Below, piece after piece: positions 16,990-25,840 of a DNA stretch of 64,000 nt. The notes under the pieces were generated by a model, which was not told the DNA's origin, searched no databases, and saw only the letters and a program-made list of their open reading frames with translations. Positions within the stretch are counted from its first letter, which is position 1. Each line of letters starts with the position of its first letter. Location of the stretch: the NCBI RefSeq assembly GCF_001457035.1, contig NZ_KQ758618.1:917173-981172 (forward strand), written 5' to 3'. The translations under genes were made by a program, and so were the position numbers. The stretch comes from Fictibacillus enclensis (lineage in GTDB: Bacteria; Bacillota; Bacilli; Bacillales; Fictibacillaceae).

Positions 16990-18006
16990 ATGGCCCAAAA
17001 GATAACCATTTATGATGTAGCGAAACGGGCGGGAGTTTCAAAAACGTCGGTTTCACGGTATTTAGGCGGGCGGCTGGATGAACTTGCCGATAAAACAAAA
17101 AAGAAAATAGAATCTGCTGTTCAGGAATTGGGTTATCGGCCCAGTACGGCTGCAAGAGGGCTGAAAGGAAGAAAAAGCTACCTCATTGGCGTCATCATTG
17201 CAGATATCCGCAATCCATATAGTACAGCCATTTTAAGAGGCGCTGAAGAAATCTCTTCGAAAAATGGTTACAGTCTTATGATCTGCAATTCCGATAACAA
17301 TCCAGAGAAGGAGAGAAACTTTATTCATATGCTGCAATCTCACCGGATCGACGGGCTTATTATTCATACAACGGGTGGGAATAACTCTTCCTTACTGGAA
17401 ATGAAAGATGATTCCATTCCGGTCGTACTGCTGGATCGAAATATTCCTGAACTGGATATGGATTTTGTCGGCTTGGATAACCGGCAGGCAACAGAGGATT
17501 CTCTCGGATTTCTGCTACAGCGAAATTATGAACGTATCGCGTTTTTTAGTGAACCTTTTCAGGAAATCAGTACAAGGCATGAGAGGTATCAGTTTTTTCA
17601 AGACGTTTTGAAAAAGAACAATCACGAAAGCTCAGATGATATCTATATTGTTTCAACAGATGATGGCTGCCTGTTCAGAAATAAGCTGGTTTCATTTCTG
17701 GAAGATGCCCAGGGGCAATCCAAAGCCATTTTTACTGTAAATGCGCTTTTAATGCTAAAAGTTGCGAATGAACTAAATACCATGAACATTTCTGTGCCGG
17801 ATGAACTCTCACTCCTCACATTTGATAATCCAGATTGGGCACCTGTTGTATTTGGAGGAATTACCTGCATTGAGCAGCCAACATTTGAAATTGGGGTAAG
17901 CGCGATGAAAATGGTCCTCGAACGAATCAGAGGAGAACGGACAACCTCGCAATCCTTCATGTATAAAGGGAAGTTGATTAAAAGGAATTCAACACCAGAG
18001 AAATAA
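16990..18006 (+). CDS. LacI-family transcriptional regulator
   Basis: 338 aa from the ATG at 16990, preceded by AAGGTGGGG. The N-terminal helix-turn-helix reads TIYDVAKRAGVSKTSVSRYLGG and is followed by the hinge helix and a periplasmic-binding-protein-like sensor domain (LIGVIIADIRNPY onward). It should repress the downstream sugar operon and itself through the two TGGWACCGGTWCCA palindromes; the inducer would be a sugar or sugar phosphate made by, or imported for, that pathway. Confidence 0.9.
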   Translation: MAQKITIYDVAKRAGVSKTSVSRYLGGRLDELADKTKKKIESAVQELGYRPSTAARGLKGRKSYLIGVIIADIRNPYSTAILRGAEEISSKNGYSLMICNSDNNPEKERNFIHMLQSHRIDGLIIHTTGGNNSSLLEMKDDSIPVVLLDRNIPELDMDFVGLDNRQATEDSLGFLLQRNYERIAFFSEPFQEISTRHERYQFFQDVLKKNNHESSDDIYIVSTDDGCLFRNKLVSFLEDAQGQSKAIFTVNALLMLKVANELNTMNISVPDELSLLTFDNPDWAPVVFGGITCIEQPTFEIGVSAMKMVLERIRGERTTSQSFMYKGKLIKRNSTPEK

Positions 18007-18042
18007 AGAGGTCTTATCGCTGGACCCCTTTTTCAACAGTTA

Positions 18043-18060
18043 AATGGTACCGGTACCATT
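18043..18060. promoter_or_regulatory. LacI-family operator 2, before the sugar operon
   Basis: AATGGTACCGGTACCATT is an 18-bp perfect palindrome. Its core, TGGTACCGGTACCA, differs from operator 1 only at one symmetric position. It is 33 bp before the start of the isomerase gene. Confidence 0.75.
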
Positions 18061-18092
18061 AATAAGTAAGCGCATTCAAAGGAGCGGGGGTA

Positions 18093-18863
18093 ATGAATCA
18101 CATTTATTGTACACAAAACGCATTCGGAAATACGGAGTTGAATGCGCGGGAGTTTGAAGAGATTGCACTGTGCTTGGCAGAGGTAAAGGCGGATGGCATA
18201 GAGGTTCGCAGGGAGTTGCTTTCTTCCGGGATCTCATTGAATGATGCAGGAGTAAGGTTAAAGGAACTGAATCTTGAAGTTGTTTTTTCCTCGCCCCAGC
18301 CTATGTTTGATGAAAACGGAAAGCTGAATTTCGATTCCCTATTCTGTCTTCTTCAGGAGGCGGAAGCCGTAGGGGCATGGCTGTTGAAAACACCTCTTGG
18401 CCACTATTGCGGAATGAAGGAGGAACTTTCTCATGTAAAGCGTCTTTTGCTGCAGTTTCCAAAAATGATTTTTACCATCGAAAATGATCAGACCAGTTGT
18501 GGCGGACGAACAGATCTTCTGGAGACTTTTTTTCTGGACTGCCGTGCACAAGAGATTCCTGCCGGATTTACCTTTGATGTGGGCAATCCAAAGTATGTGG
18601 GAGAGGATCCGTTGGCTATGTATGAACGGTTGAAAACATTTATTCGATACGTTCACATCAAACACGTGGTTGATGACAAAGGAAGTTGGAGAACAGTCCC
18701 GGTTTTCCCTGAGCTTCCTGATGAGATCGATGGGATCATTGGGCTGATTCCTGAAGAAGTTCCCTTGGCGATCGAGTATCCCGTGAAAGTCATAAATGCA
18801 TCTCAGCATGTAGCAAATCTGCGAAAAGAGAGGGTGAAAAGCTGGCAGGAGCAAGTGAAATAG
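18093..18863 (+). CDS. Sugar phosphate isomerase/epimerase (xylose isomerase-like TIM barrel)
   Basis: 256 aa. The pattern of an AP-endonuclease-2/xylose-isomerase-like barrel is visible: DGIEVRRELL at strand 2, VFSSPQPMF, IENDQTSCGG, FTFDVGNPKY with a likely metal Asp, RYVHIKHVVDD with a metal His, and AIEYPVK at the last strand. It would interconvert a keto sugar or sugar acid in the cytosol. The substrate cannot be read from sequence. AAAGGAGCGGGGG precedes the ATG, and the LacI-type operator is just upstream. Confidence 0.72.
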   Translation: MNHIYCTQNAFGNTELNAREFEEIALCLAEVKADGIEVRRELLSSGISLNDAGVRLKELNLEVVFSSPQPMFDENGKLNFDSLFCLLQEAEAVGAWLLKTPLGHYCGMKEELSHVKRLLLQFPKMIFTIENDQTSCGGRTDLLETFFLDCRAQEIPAGFTFDVGNPKYVGEDPLAMYERLKTFIRYVHIKHVVDDKGSWRTVPVFPELPDEIDGIIGLIPEEVPLAIEYPVKVINASQHVANLRKERVKSWQEQVK

Positions 18864-18912
18864 AATGTACATGAAGTTTTAAAAAGTTGATAGAAAAAGG
18901 AGCGGTTTAACG

Positions 18913-20196
18913 ATGATGGATTCTATAGCTTCAAAAAAACGGTTTCGCCGTTTGATTCCTTTAGCTTTTATTACGTACAGTCTCGCCTATCTGGACCGGG
19001 CAAATTATGGGTTCGGTGTAGCAGGGGGCATGGGAGATGAACTGAACATTACAGCGGGAGTTTCTTCTTTTTTGGCATCTCTCTTTTTTCTCGGGTACTT
19101 TTTCTTCCAGGTTCCGGGTGCTCACTATGCAGAAAAGCATAGTGCCAAAAAACTGATCTTTTGGAGCCTGATTCTATGGGGCGGCCTTGCCGCAGCAACA
19201 GGCATGGCAACCAATGTGGCTTGGCTGTATCCTATCCGATTTCTTTTAGGAGTAGTTGAAAGCGCTGTTATGCCAGCCATGCTAGTATTTTTGAGTCATT
19301 GGTTTTTAAAGGAAGAACGGTCACGAGCAAATACATTCTTAATCCTCGGCAATCCAGCCACCGTATTATGGATGTCTGTTTTATCGGGTTATCTATTAAA
19401 CTCGTTCAGTTGGAGATGGATGTTTATTATGGAAGGTGTTCCAGCGGTCTTATGGGCATTTATCTGGCTGAAGCTGGTCAAAGACCGTCCAAAAAATGCA
19501 TCATGGCTTACCGATAAGGAAAAGCAGGGTATCGAGAATGAGTTTAACAAAGAACAATCTACATTGAAGCCAGTCAAGAATTATCGGGAAGCGTTTAAAT
19601 CCAAAGCCGTGATTCTGCTGAGCCTTCAATATTTTGCCTGGAGCATAGGGGTATATGGATTTGTTATGTGGCTTCCGTCCATTATTAAAAAAGCGTCGAA
19701 CCTGGACATTGTTTCAACAGGCTGGCTCTCTTCGGTTCCTTACGTTGTGGCTGTGGTCGGCATGCTTGTCCTATCCTATTACTCGGATAAAACACTGAAC
19801 CGTAAAACATTTGTATGGATATCACTGCTGATTGGTTCCATTGCCTTTTTTGGCTCTTATTTGATCGGTTCCAGCAATTTCTGGCTTTCATATACACTTC
19901 TTGTCATAGCTGGCGGAGCCATGTACGCACCTTACGGACCGTTTTTTGCGATCATTCCTGAAATCCTTCCGCGAAACGTGGCTGGGGGAGCGATGGCGCT
20001 CATCAACAGCATGGGGGCGCTCGGTTCTTTTGTTGGATCCTACATTGTTGGATATTTAAACGGCGTTACCGGAGGGCCGTCAGCTTCCTTCGTATTCATG
20101 GCATCCGCGCTTTTTGTATCCGTATTACTTACAATGGCTGTTAAAGCTCCGGCTGCAAAAGAAGCGAAAAAGAGAATGGAGGTTGTTTCTCAATGA
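18913..20196 (+). CDS. MFS transporter, anion:cation symporter (ACS) type
   Basis: 427 aa, about 12 transmembrane helices. The N-terminus FITYSLAYLDRANYGFGVAGGM, with its LDRxN motif, is typical of the ACS family, which carries hexuronates, glucarate and other organic anions with protons. KKEERSRAN-like loops and the long central loop (WLTDKEKQGIENEF) fit. The start is ATG 18913 or 18916 after AAAGGAGCGG. It overlaps the next gene by 4 nt, so it likely supplies the operon's substrate, a sugar acid or related anion. Confidence 0.85.
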   Translation: MMDSIASKKRFRRLIPLAFITYSLAYLDRANYGFGVAGGMGDELNITAGVSSFLASLFFLGYFFFQVPGAHYAEKHSAKKLIFWSLILWGGLAAATGMATNVAWLYPIRFLLGVVESAVMPAMLVFLSHWFLKEERSRANTFLILGNPATVLWMSVLSGYLLNSFSWRWMFIMEGVPAVLWAFIWLKLVKDRPKNASWLTDKEKQGIENEFNKEQSTLKPVKNYREAFKSKAVILLSLQYFAWSIGVYGFVMWLPSIIKKASNLDIVSTGWLSSVPYVVAVVGMLVLSYYSDKTLNRKTFVWISLLIGSIAFFGSYLIGSSNFWLSYTLLVIAGGAMYAPYGPFFAIIPEILPRNVAGGAMALINSMGALGSFVGSYIVGYLNGVTGGPSASFVFMASALFVSVLLTMAVKAPAAKEAKKRMEVVSQ

Positions 20197-20831
20197 AGAT
20201 TCAGCTGGCCCTGGACCGGATGACGATTTCTGAGGCAATTGAAACGGCAAAAGAGGCAGAGCAATATGTTGATCTTATCGAAGTCGGTACTTCATTAATT
20301 AAGGAATATGGTGTTGAGAGCATTTCTGAGATTAAAAAAGAGTTTCCGTTAAAACCAGTGCTGGCAGATATGAAGACCTTTGATAATGCAGCCTATGAAT
20401 TTTCCATAGCCTTTGACGCAGGAGCAGACATGGCAACTGTCATGGGGGCGGCTCCCCTCGTAACGATTGAAACCTGTTTGAAGGTTGCCGAGGAAAATGG
20501 AAAAGAAGTCATGATTGATCTGCTAAATGTTTCATCTGAGCAAATGCAACGTCTGCTAAGCTATACATCTGCCGTATTTTGCGAACATGTAAGCAAAGAT
20601 GAACAGGAGTCAGACAACAAAACGATGGAGAAACAGAACAAAGAAAGGCTTCCTGTTGACCGACTGGCCCTTGCAGGGGGAATTGCTCTATCCTCTCTCC
20701 CAATGGCTGCCGAAAAAAATCCGGAGATCATTGTTGTCGGGTCCGCCATTACGAAAGCTGCGAATATCCAGGAAGCAGCCAAACAGATGTATACAGCTTG
20801 GAAAACGATTCGGACAGGAGAAAATGTATGA
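20193..20831 (+). CDS. 3-hexulose-6-phosphate synthase / 3-keto-L-gulonate-6-phosphate decarboxylase family enzyme
   Basis: 212 aa, an OMP-decarboxylase-like barrel. Residues QLALDRM at strand 1, DLIEVGTSLIKEYG, the metal-binding ADMKTFDNAAYE (DxKxxD motif), GAAPLVTIETC, ALAGGI and the phosphate-binding VVGSAIT are clear. Members either condense formaldehyde with ribulose-5-phosphate or decarboxylate 3-keto-L-gulonate-6-phosphate. The ADMKTFD form is nearer to HPS (ADLKTMD) than to KGPDC (ADAKIAD), but the neighbouring anion transporter hints at a sugar-acid route. Starts and ends overlap both neighbours by 4 nt. Confidence 0.8.
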   Translation: MKIQLALDRMTISEAIETAKEAEQYVDLIEVGTSLIKEYGVESISEIKKEFPLKPVLADMKTFDNAAYEFSIAFDAGADMATVMGAAPLVTIETCLKVAEENGKEVMIDLLNVSSEQMQRLLSYTSAVFCEHVSKDEQESDNKTMEKQNKERLPVDRLALAGGIALSSLPMAAEKNPEIIVVGSAITKAANIQEAAKQMYTAWKTIRTGENV

Positions 20832-21376
20832 ACGAACTGAATGTGATTGTAAAAGAGATGCAGGGAGTTATTGAGAAAATTGGAGAAGAAGAGATTGAGC
20901 GTTTTGATTCAGAACTCCAAAATACAACGAGAATCTTTGTGGCTGGCGAGGGAAGGTCGGGGTTTATGGCAAAAGCATTTGCCATGCGCCTCATGCACCT
21001 GGGCTATAACGTCTTTGTCATTGGTGAGACGGTAACTCCCTCGGTAGCCGAGGGGGATTGTCTTATCGCCATTTCGGGTTCAGGATCCACACAATCCGTA
21101 ATCCATCAGGCGGAACGGTCAAGGTCGGCAGGCTCCAAAGTAGTATGCATTACAGCAAATGGAGATTCTGCTCTGGCACAAGTGGCTGATACATGTTTTG
21201 TCCTTCCGGCAGCTACAAAGAAAAGGGGAGAGAATGAAGCCAAAAGCATACAGCCACTCAGCTCTCTTTTTGATCAGTGTCTTCATGTGTTTTGCGATGC
21301 GGTATGTCTGAGGAGCAGCACACAGAAAACGCTCAGCCATGAGGAAGTTCTGTCCAGGCACAGCAACACGGAATAA
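20828..21376 (+). CDS. 6-phospho-3-hexuloisomerase (PHI)-like SIS-domain protein
   Basis: 182 aa starting with ATG 20828, which overlaps the upstream stop as ATGA. A single SIS domain: FVAGEGRSGFMAKAFAMRLMHLGY, the phosphate loop ISGSGSTQSVIHQA, VVCITANGDS and the C-terminal SIQPLSSLFDQ. This is the HxlB type that converts arabino-3-hexulose-6-phosphate to fructose-6-phosphate. Together with the preceding gene it forms the HPS-PHI pair of the ribulose monophosphate pathway, here placed in a sugar-transport operon. Confidence 0.82.
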   Translation: MNELNVIVKEMQGVIEKIGEEEIERFDSELQNTTRIFVAGEGRSGFMAKAFAMRLMHLGYNVFVIGETVTPSVAEGDCLIAISGSGSTQSVIHQAERSRSAGSKVVCITANGDSALAQVADTCFVLPAATKKRGENEAKSIQPLSSLFDQCLHVFCDAVCLRSSTQKTLSHEEVLSRHSNTE

Positions 21377-21392
21377 AATATAAAAAGAAAGC

Positions 21393-21421
21393 TTGAAACA
21401 TTCAGATAATTGCGGTACACT
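21393..21421 (+). promoter_or_regulatory. SigA-type promoter of the S-box leader
   Basis: TTGAAA (21393-21398) and TACACT (21416-21421) are 17 bp apart. The riboswitch begins about 30 nt downstream. Confidence 0.75.
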
Positions 21422-21452
21422 AGGAACTACAATTAGATACGGATTAGATTTT

Positions 21453-21617
21453 CTTATCAAGAGAGGTAGAGGGAATGGCCCGATGAAACCTCAGCAACCT
21501 TCAGTGATTTCTGCTGAAAAGGTGCTAAGTCCAGCAAGTTCGATGACGAACTTGGGAGATAAGGAGAACGACAATTTGATGGTATTCAAAAGTCTTCTTC
21601 TTAAGAAGGCTTTTTTA
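21453..21617 (+). ncRNA. SAM-I (S-box) riboswitch with terminator, controlling metI-metC
   Basis: The leader shows the S-box core: CTTATCAAGAGAGGTAGAGG, GATGAAACCTCAGCAACC, GGTGCTAAGTCCAGCAA and GGGAGATAAGGAGAACGAC (about 21453-21572). An intrinsic terminator follows, AAAGTCTTCTT (21588-21598) with AAGAAGGCTTTT (21603-21614). SAM binding would favour this terminator and shut off the methionine genes. The first gene starts 28 nt later, with AGGAGG before its ATG. Confidence 0.95.
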
Positions 21618-21644
21618 TTTTTTCTTTTGACTTAGGAGGCTGCC

Positions 21645-22763
21645 ATGTATAAAACAGAAACAAAATTAGCTCAAATTGGAAACCGAAGTGAAGACCGCAC
21701 GGGAACGGTTAATCCGCCCGTTTATTTTTCTACAGCATACCGCCATACCGGAATTGGAGAATCAAGTGGTTACGATTATATTCGAACAGGCAATCCGACA
21801 CGTGAAGTGCTTGAAAAAGCGATCGCCGATCTGGAAGGAGCAGACGCCGGGTTTGCCTGTAGCTCGGGGATGGCGGCCATTGCGGCCATCCTCTCCCTCT
21901 TTCAATCAGGTGATGAATGGATTGTATCCAGTGATTTGTATGGCGGTACCTACCGCCTGCTCGAAGAAGGATACAAAAAATGGGGTTTGTCCAGTATCTA
22001 TGTAAACACGGCAGACGTAGCCGAAATTGAACAGGCGATCACTGAAAAAACAAAAGCTATTTTTCTGGAAACGCCGACCAACCCGCTCATGGAGGTATGT
22101 GATATTGAAGCTGTTGCACGTCTCGCCAAGAAACATGGGTTGCTCGTTATCGTTGATAATACCTTTTATACCCCTTTGCTGCAAAGGCCGATCGAGCTCG
22201 GAGCGGATATTGTAATCCACAGTGCAACGAAATACCTCGGAGGACACAATGATGTGCTCGCAGGTCTGATTGCGGCCAAAGGCGAGGAATTGTGCCAGGA
22301 GCTCTCGTACCATCACAATGCCTCAGGTGCCGTGTTAAGCCCGTTTGATGCCTGGCTTTTGATGCGCGGAATGAAAACATTGGCCCTTCGAATGAAAAAA
22401 CATGAAGAAAACGCTAAGGTGTTGATTCAATTCCTGCAGAATCATGATGGTGTAGATGACGTCCTTTATCCGGGAAGGGGAGGCATGATCTCTTTCCGGC
22501 TGAAAAAAGAAGAATGGGTCCCCCGTTTTTTGAAGTCCGTAAATCTGATAACCTTTGCCGAAAGCCTGGGCGGGGTTGAAAGTCTGGTAACGTATCCCGC
22601 GACCCAAACACATGCGGACATTCCTGAAGAAATACGTATAGCACGCGGAGTTTGCAACCGGCTTTTGCGTTTATCTGTTGGTATTGAAGACGAAAATGAT
22701 TTGATTAACGACTTAAAACAAGCGCTGGACATTGTCCAGAAGGAGGCTGTAATTTATGAGTGA
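21645..22763 (+). CDS. metI: Cystathionine gamma-synthase / O-acetylhomoserine thiolyase (MetI)
   Basis: 372-aa fold-type I PLP enzyme. YDYIRTGNPTREVLE, SSGMAAIAAI, the PLP-lysine motif [12 protein letters not shown] and AESLGGVESLVTYPATQTH are present. It joins an activated homoserine with cysteine (or sulfide) on the route to methionine. The stretch joining VLYPG directly to RGGMISF is shorter than in the two paralogs here (it lacks the ~15 residues around the YPGL-x-H loop) but in MetI of Bacillus this region is also compact. It lies directly behind the S-box and overlaps metC by 8 nt. Confidence 0.88.
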   Translation: MYKTETKLAQIGNRSEDRTGTVNPPVYFSTAYRHTGIGESSGYDYIRTGNPTREVLEKAIADLEGADAGFACSSGMAAIAAILSLFQSGDEWIVSSDLYGGTYRLLEEGYKKWGLSSIYVNTADVAEIEQAITEKTKAIFLETPTNPLMEVCDIEAVARLAKKHGLLVIVDNTFYTPLLQRPIELGADIVIHSATKYLGGHNDVLAGLIAAKGEELCQELSYHHNASGAVLSPFDAWLLMRGMKTLALRMKKHEENAKVLIQFLQNHDGVDDVLYPGRGGMISFRLKKEEWVPRFLKSVNLITFAESLGGVESLVTYPATQTHADIPEEIRIARGVCNRLLRLSVGIEDENDLINDLKQALDIVQKEAVIYE

Positions 22764-23934
22764 CCATAACTGTCATACCTTTCAAACCAAATTGCTGCAT
22801 CATAAACATAAAACCGATCCGGCTACCGGCGCGGTGAGTGTGCCCATGCATCTGTCCTCCACGTTCCATCAAGAGGATATTGATCAATTTGGAAAATATG
22901 ATTATGCACGGTCTGCCAATCCGACAAGAGAAGCACTCGAACAGCAAATCGCTGAGCTCGAAGGCGGATGCAGAGGCTTTGCCTTTGCATCGGGCATGGC
23001 AGCGATCTCTACGTCATTTCTTCTTTTATCCCAAGGAGATCATATGATCATATCAGAGGATGTGTATGGCGGTACGTATCGAATGGTCACACAGGTGCTT
23101 TCACGACTGGGGATTACCCACACTTTTGTCGATATGACTGACCTTGATGCCGTAGAACAGGCAATCCAGCCCAATACAAAAGCCTTTTATATTGAAACGC
23201 CTTCCAATCCGCTTTTAAAAGTGACCGATATTCGGGCAGTGAGCGAGTTGGCGAAGGAGAAAGGTGCGCTAACCTTTGTAGACAATACCTTTTTAACACC
23301 GGCTCTTCAGCAGCCGTTGTCGCTTGGAGCGGATATTGTTCTTCACAGTGCAACCAAATTCCTTGCCGGGCATAGTGATGTGGTGGCAGGTCTGGCCGTG
23401 GTGAAAGATGAAGAGCTGGCTGATCGCCTTTACTTTTTGCAGAACTCGTTTGGTGCCGTGCTGGGTGTCCAGGATTGCTGGCTATTAATGAGGGGACTGA
23501 AAACATTATACGTACGCCTCCGTCATTCTGTAGAAGCGGCTGGGAAACTCGCAGACTATTTAAACGGACACCCGCTGATTAAAAAGGTACATTACCCTGG
23601 CTTAAAGGAGCATTCAGGATACTTTGTACATCGGAGCCAGGCGGAGGGGCCAGGTGCTGTCTTCTCATTTGAACTGGAAAGCGAACAGCTGGTCCGGCCG
23701 TTTACTTCCCATCTTCAGATCCCTGTTTTGGCGGTGAGCCTCGGAGCGGTGGAATCTATTTTATCCTATCCGGCAAAAATGTCACATGCCGCTATGCCGG
23801 AAGCCGAAAGAAAGAAGAGAGGAATCTCGAACACGCTTTTCCGGTTTTCAGCAGGCTTGGAGGACCCTGAAGATATAATTGCGGATTTTGAATTTGCCTT
23901 AGCACAAAGCACCATACACACACTGGCACGATAG
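22756..23934 (+). CDS. metC: Cystathionine beta-lyase (MetC)
   Basis: 392 aa, same PLP superfamily as metI and mcc[42 protein letters not shown] with the PLP lysine, and AVSLGAVESILSYPAKMSH. It would cleave cystathionine to homocysteine. GAAGGAGG lies inside the end of metI, so translation is coupled. The metI-metC order behind an S-box matches B. subtilis. Confidence 0.9.
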   Translation: MSDHNCHTFQTKLLHHKHKTDPATGAVSVPMHLSSTFHQEDIDQFGKYDYARSANPTREALEQQIAELEGGCRGFAFASGMAAISTSFLLLSQGDHMIISEDVYGGTYRMVTQVLSRLGITHTFVDMTDLDAVEQAIQPNTKAFYIETPSNPLLKVTDIRAVSELAKEKGALTFVDNTFLTPALQQPLSLGADIVLHSATKFLAGHSDVVAGLAVVKDEELADRLYFLQNSFGAVLGVQDCWLLMRGLKTLYVRLRHSVEAAGKLADYLNGHPLIKKVHYPGLKEHSGYFVHRSQAEGPGAVFSFELESEQLVRPFTSHLQIPVLAVSLGAVESILSYPAKMSHAAMPEAERKKRGISNTLFRFSAGLEDPEDIIADFEFALAQSTIHTLAR

Positions 23935-23944
23935 AGCCAATGAA

Positions 23945-23976
23945 AAAAACGAGTCTTTAAGAAGGCTCGTTTTTCT
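23945..23976 (+). terminator. Intrinsic terminator after metC
   Basis: AAACGAGTCTT (23947-23957) pairs with GAAGGCTCGTTT (23961-23972) with G-U pairs, then TTTC. A 190-bp gap without a clear gene follows. Confidence 0.75.
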
Positions 23977-24166
23977 GCTTGCGCCTTTTCTCTCGTTTGC
24001 TTTTCACTTTCGTGGATGGTTTCCATTCGGATCTATCAAAATAAGGACTTTTAGTCAGTAAGGGATCCCTAATCAGGAATTCCTCTTTTTTGTATGTGAG
24101 GTGTCTATACCATTTTAGTATTTGTACATAAAATAAACAGACACACATACAGAAAGGGAGAACAGC

Positions 24167-24379
24167 ATGAAAGACTCATCCTACCTGCCTTTTTGTGCGG
24201 AGGATTTCCTGCAAAATGTTCAAGCCGGGGATACTCACTTTTTTGTCTTCCGGGGCTCAACCGTCCCGGTGAGGTTGTCATTTATTTCGTATAATTCAGT
24301 GACGAACTGCATGACGGCTTCCCTTGAAGAGGGTAGAAATCTTACATTTGATTGCAAGTATGTTGCTGCAGTCTTCTAA
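24167..24379 (+). CDS. Small protein of unknown function (70 aa)
   Basis: 70 aa preceded by AAAGGGAGAACAGC. It starts MKDSSYLPFCAEDFLQNVQAGD and has alternating hydrophobic residues suggesting beta structure; there is no signal peptide or membrane helix. I recognise no family. It is a single-gene unit, with its own strong terminator right after the stop. Confidence 0.6.
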   Translation: MKDSSYLPFCAEDFLQNVQAGDTHFFVFRGSTVPVRLSFISYNSVTNCMTASLEEGRNLTFDCKYVAAVF

Positions 24380-24423
24380 AAACCTCCCAGATTCCCAGAA
24401 AGATAGGACGCGGGAGGTTTTTC
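24378..24423 (+). terminator. Intrinsic terminator after the 70-aa gene
   Basis: AAAACCTCCC pairs with GGGAGGTTTTT across a 22-nt loop; the stem is GC-rich and a T run follows. Confidence 0.75.
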
Positions 24424-24449
24424 TAATTTAACAAATATCCTTATTTCAT

Positions 24450-24650
24450 TCATTTTATTGAAAAAAAACCTGGAGATTCCGGAATGAAAGCGCTTATTGT
24501 TTGATAATCTTCAATACATAAATGAACCGTTTCATTAATTTCTTTACACAGCTTTGCCAGGTATGGTTGGGAGATTTGAATTCCTTCAGGATATTCGGCA
24601 AGTTTGTTTAATAGTGTGAGAGCTCGTACCAGTGATTGGACATTCGACAT
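24450..24650 (-). pseudogene. IclR-family regulator remnant with internal deletion
   Basis: 66-codon ORF from the ATG at 24650 (AGAGG upstream). Its first 27 residues, MSNVQSLVRALTLLNKLAEY plus PEGIQIS, match the start of an IclR winged helix, but the text then jumps to QPYLAKLCKEINETVHLCIED, which normally begins the effector domain about 55 residues later. The recognition helix, wing and linker are missing, and the protein stops after about 18 more residues, against about 250 normally. It looks like an in-frame deletion plus C-terminal loss. The upstream extension of the frame to 24725 has no ribosome site. Confidence 0.65.
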
Positions 24651-24810
24651 GTACTCTACCTCTTTTATGCTTTTGTCTAAATCATACGGCATGAAAATTA
24701 TTTTATAAAATGCCCTTTCGTACAAAGAAGCAGGAGGATATGGGATTAAGACCAGAGAAATAGTGGTATGTACCTAGAGCAAGCAATTACGACAATAGGA
24801 GGAATAAAAG

Positions 24811-25650
24811 ATGGCAACCAGTTTAAAAGATACAACAACACTACATAACGGCGTGAAAATGCCGCGCTTTGGGTTGGGTGTATTTAAAGTAAAAGAAGGA
24901 GAAGAAGTAATCGAGTCTGTAAAAGCTGCGATAAAAAACGGATACATCAGTATTGATACGGCAGCGATTTACGGGAACGAAGAGGGAGTGGGGCAGGCGA
25001 TCAGAGAGTCCGGAGTTTCCCGTGAAGACCTATTCATCACAACAAAGCTTTGGAACAGTGAGCAAGGATACGAATCTACATTAAAGGCGTTCGAAACAAG
25101 CATGGAAAAACTTGGCCTGGAATATCTGGACCTCTATCTCATTCACTGGCCTGGAAAAGACAAATACAAAGAGACATGGAGAGCGTTTGAGAAGCTGTAC
25201 AATGATGGCAAAATTCGAGCCATCGGCGTAAGTAACTTCCAGGTTCACCATTTGGAGGACTTGATGAGTTCCTGTGAAATTAAACCAATGGTCAACCAGG
25301 TGGAATACCATCCGCATCTTACCCAAAAAGAGCTGCATGCGTTCTGCAAAAATAATGAAATCCAATTGGAAGCCTGGTCACCGCTTAAGCAGGGGCAGCT
25401 GCTGGAAGATCCTACATTAAAAGAAATTGCCGATAAGCACAATAAAACGGTAGCACAGGTGATTTTGCGGTGGGATCTTCAAAATGAAGTGGTAACGATT
25501 CCAAAATCAACAAAAGAGCATCGTATTATTGAAAATGCTGATGTGTTCAATTTTGAATTAAGCAGTGAGGATATGGAGCGTATCGACGGATTGAACCAGG
25601 ATAGCCGAGCCGGTTCTCATCCGGACAGCATGACAGTTGGTTTTGAATAA
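24811..25650 (+). CDS. Aldo/keto reductase (YtbE/YvgN type)
   Basis: 279 aa. NADPH-dependent TIM-barrel reductase with [16 protein letters not shown] (catalytic Asp and Tyr), the Lys in FITTKLW, the active-site His in [18 protein letters not shown], and the cofactor-binding [10 protein letters not shown]. It probably reduces 2-oxoaldehydes such as glyoxal or methylglyoxal, as the B. subtilis homologs do. TAGGAGG precedes the ATG. A single-gene unit with its own terminator. Confidence 0.92.
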   Translation: MATSLKDTTTLHNGVKMPRFGLGVFKVKEGEEVIESVKAAIKNGYISIDTAAIYGNEEGVGQAIRESGVSREDLFITTKLWNSEQGYESTLKAFETSMEKLGLEYLDLYLIHWPGKDKYKETWRAFEKLYNDGKIRAIGVSNFQVHHLEDLMSSCEIKPMVNQVEYHPHLTQKELHAFCKNNEIQLEAWSPLKQGQLLEDPTLKEIADKHNKTVAQVILRWDLQNEVVTIPKSTKEHRIIENADVFNFELSSEDMERIDGLNQDSRAGSHPDSMTVGFE

Positions 25651-25657
25651 AACGTGT

Positions 25658-25688
25658 AAAGGATGACCGTTAAGTGGTCATCCTTTTT
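25658..25688 (+). terminator. Intrinsic terminator after aldo/keto reductase
   Basis: AAAGGATGACC (25658-25668) pairs with GGTCATCCTTT (25676-25686), followed by TT. Confidence 0.88.
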
Positions 25689-25840
25689 GGTGTTCATTTA
25701 GCTTAAAGTGCCTTTTTACACATTCGAGTGTTTGCTCGATTGTGAATGTCCATGATGGTAAACGTATTTAAATTCAGCAGAACCGCTTCTTTTTTCATCT
25801 CTTGAGAAACCGAAAATCCTTTTGCATTGAGCCCTCTCAT

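Noticed and set aside
23957..24148. 63-codon minus-strand frame ending SPYFDRSEWKPSTKVKSKRE...
   Set aside because: It runs through the metC terminator and its ATG has no ribosome site, although the basic tail looks protein-like. A remnant at most.
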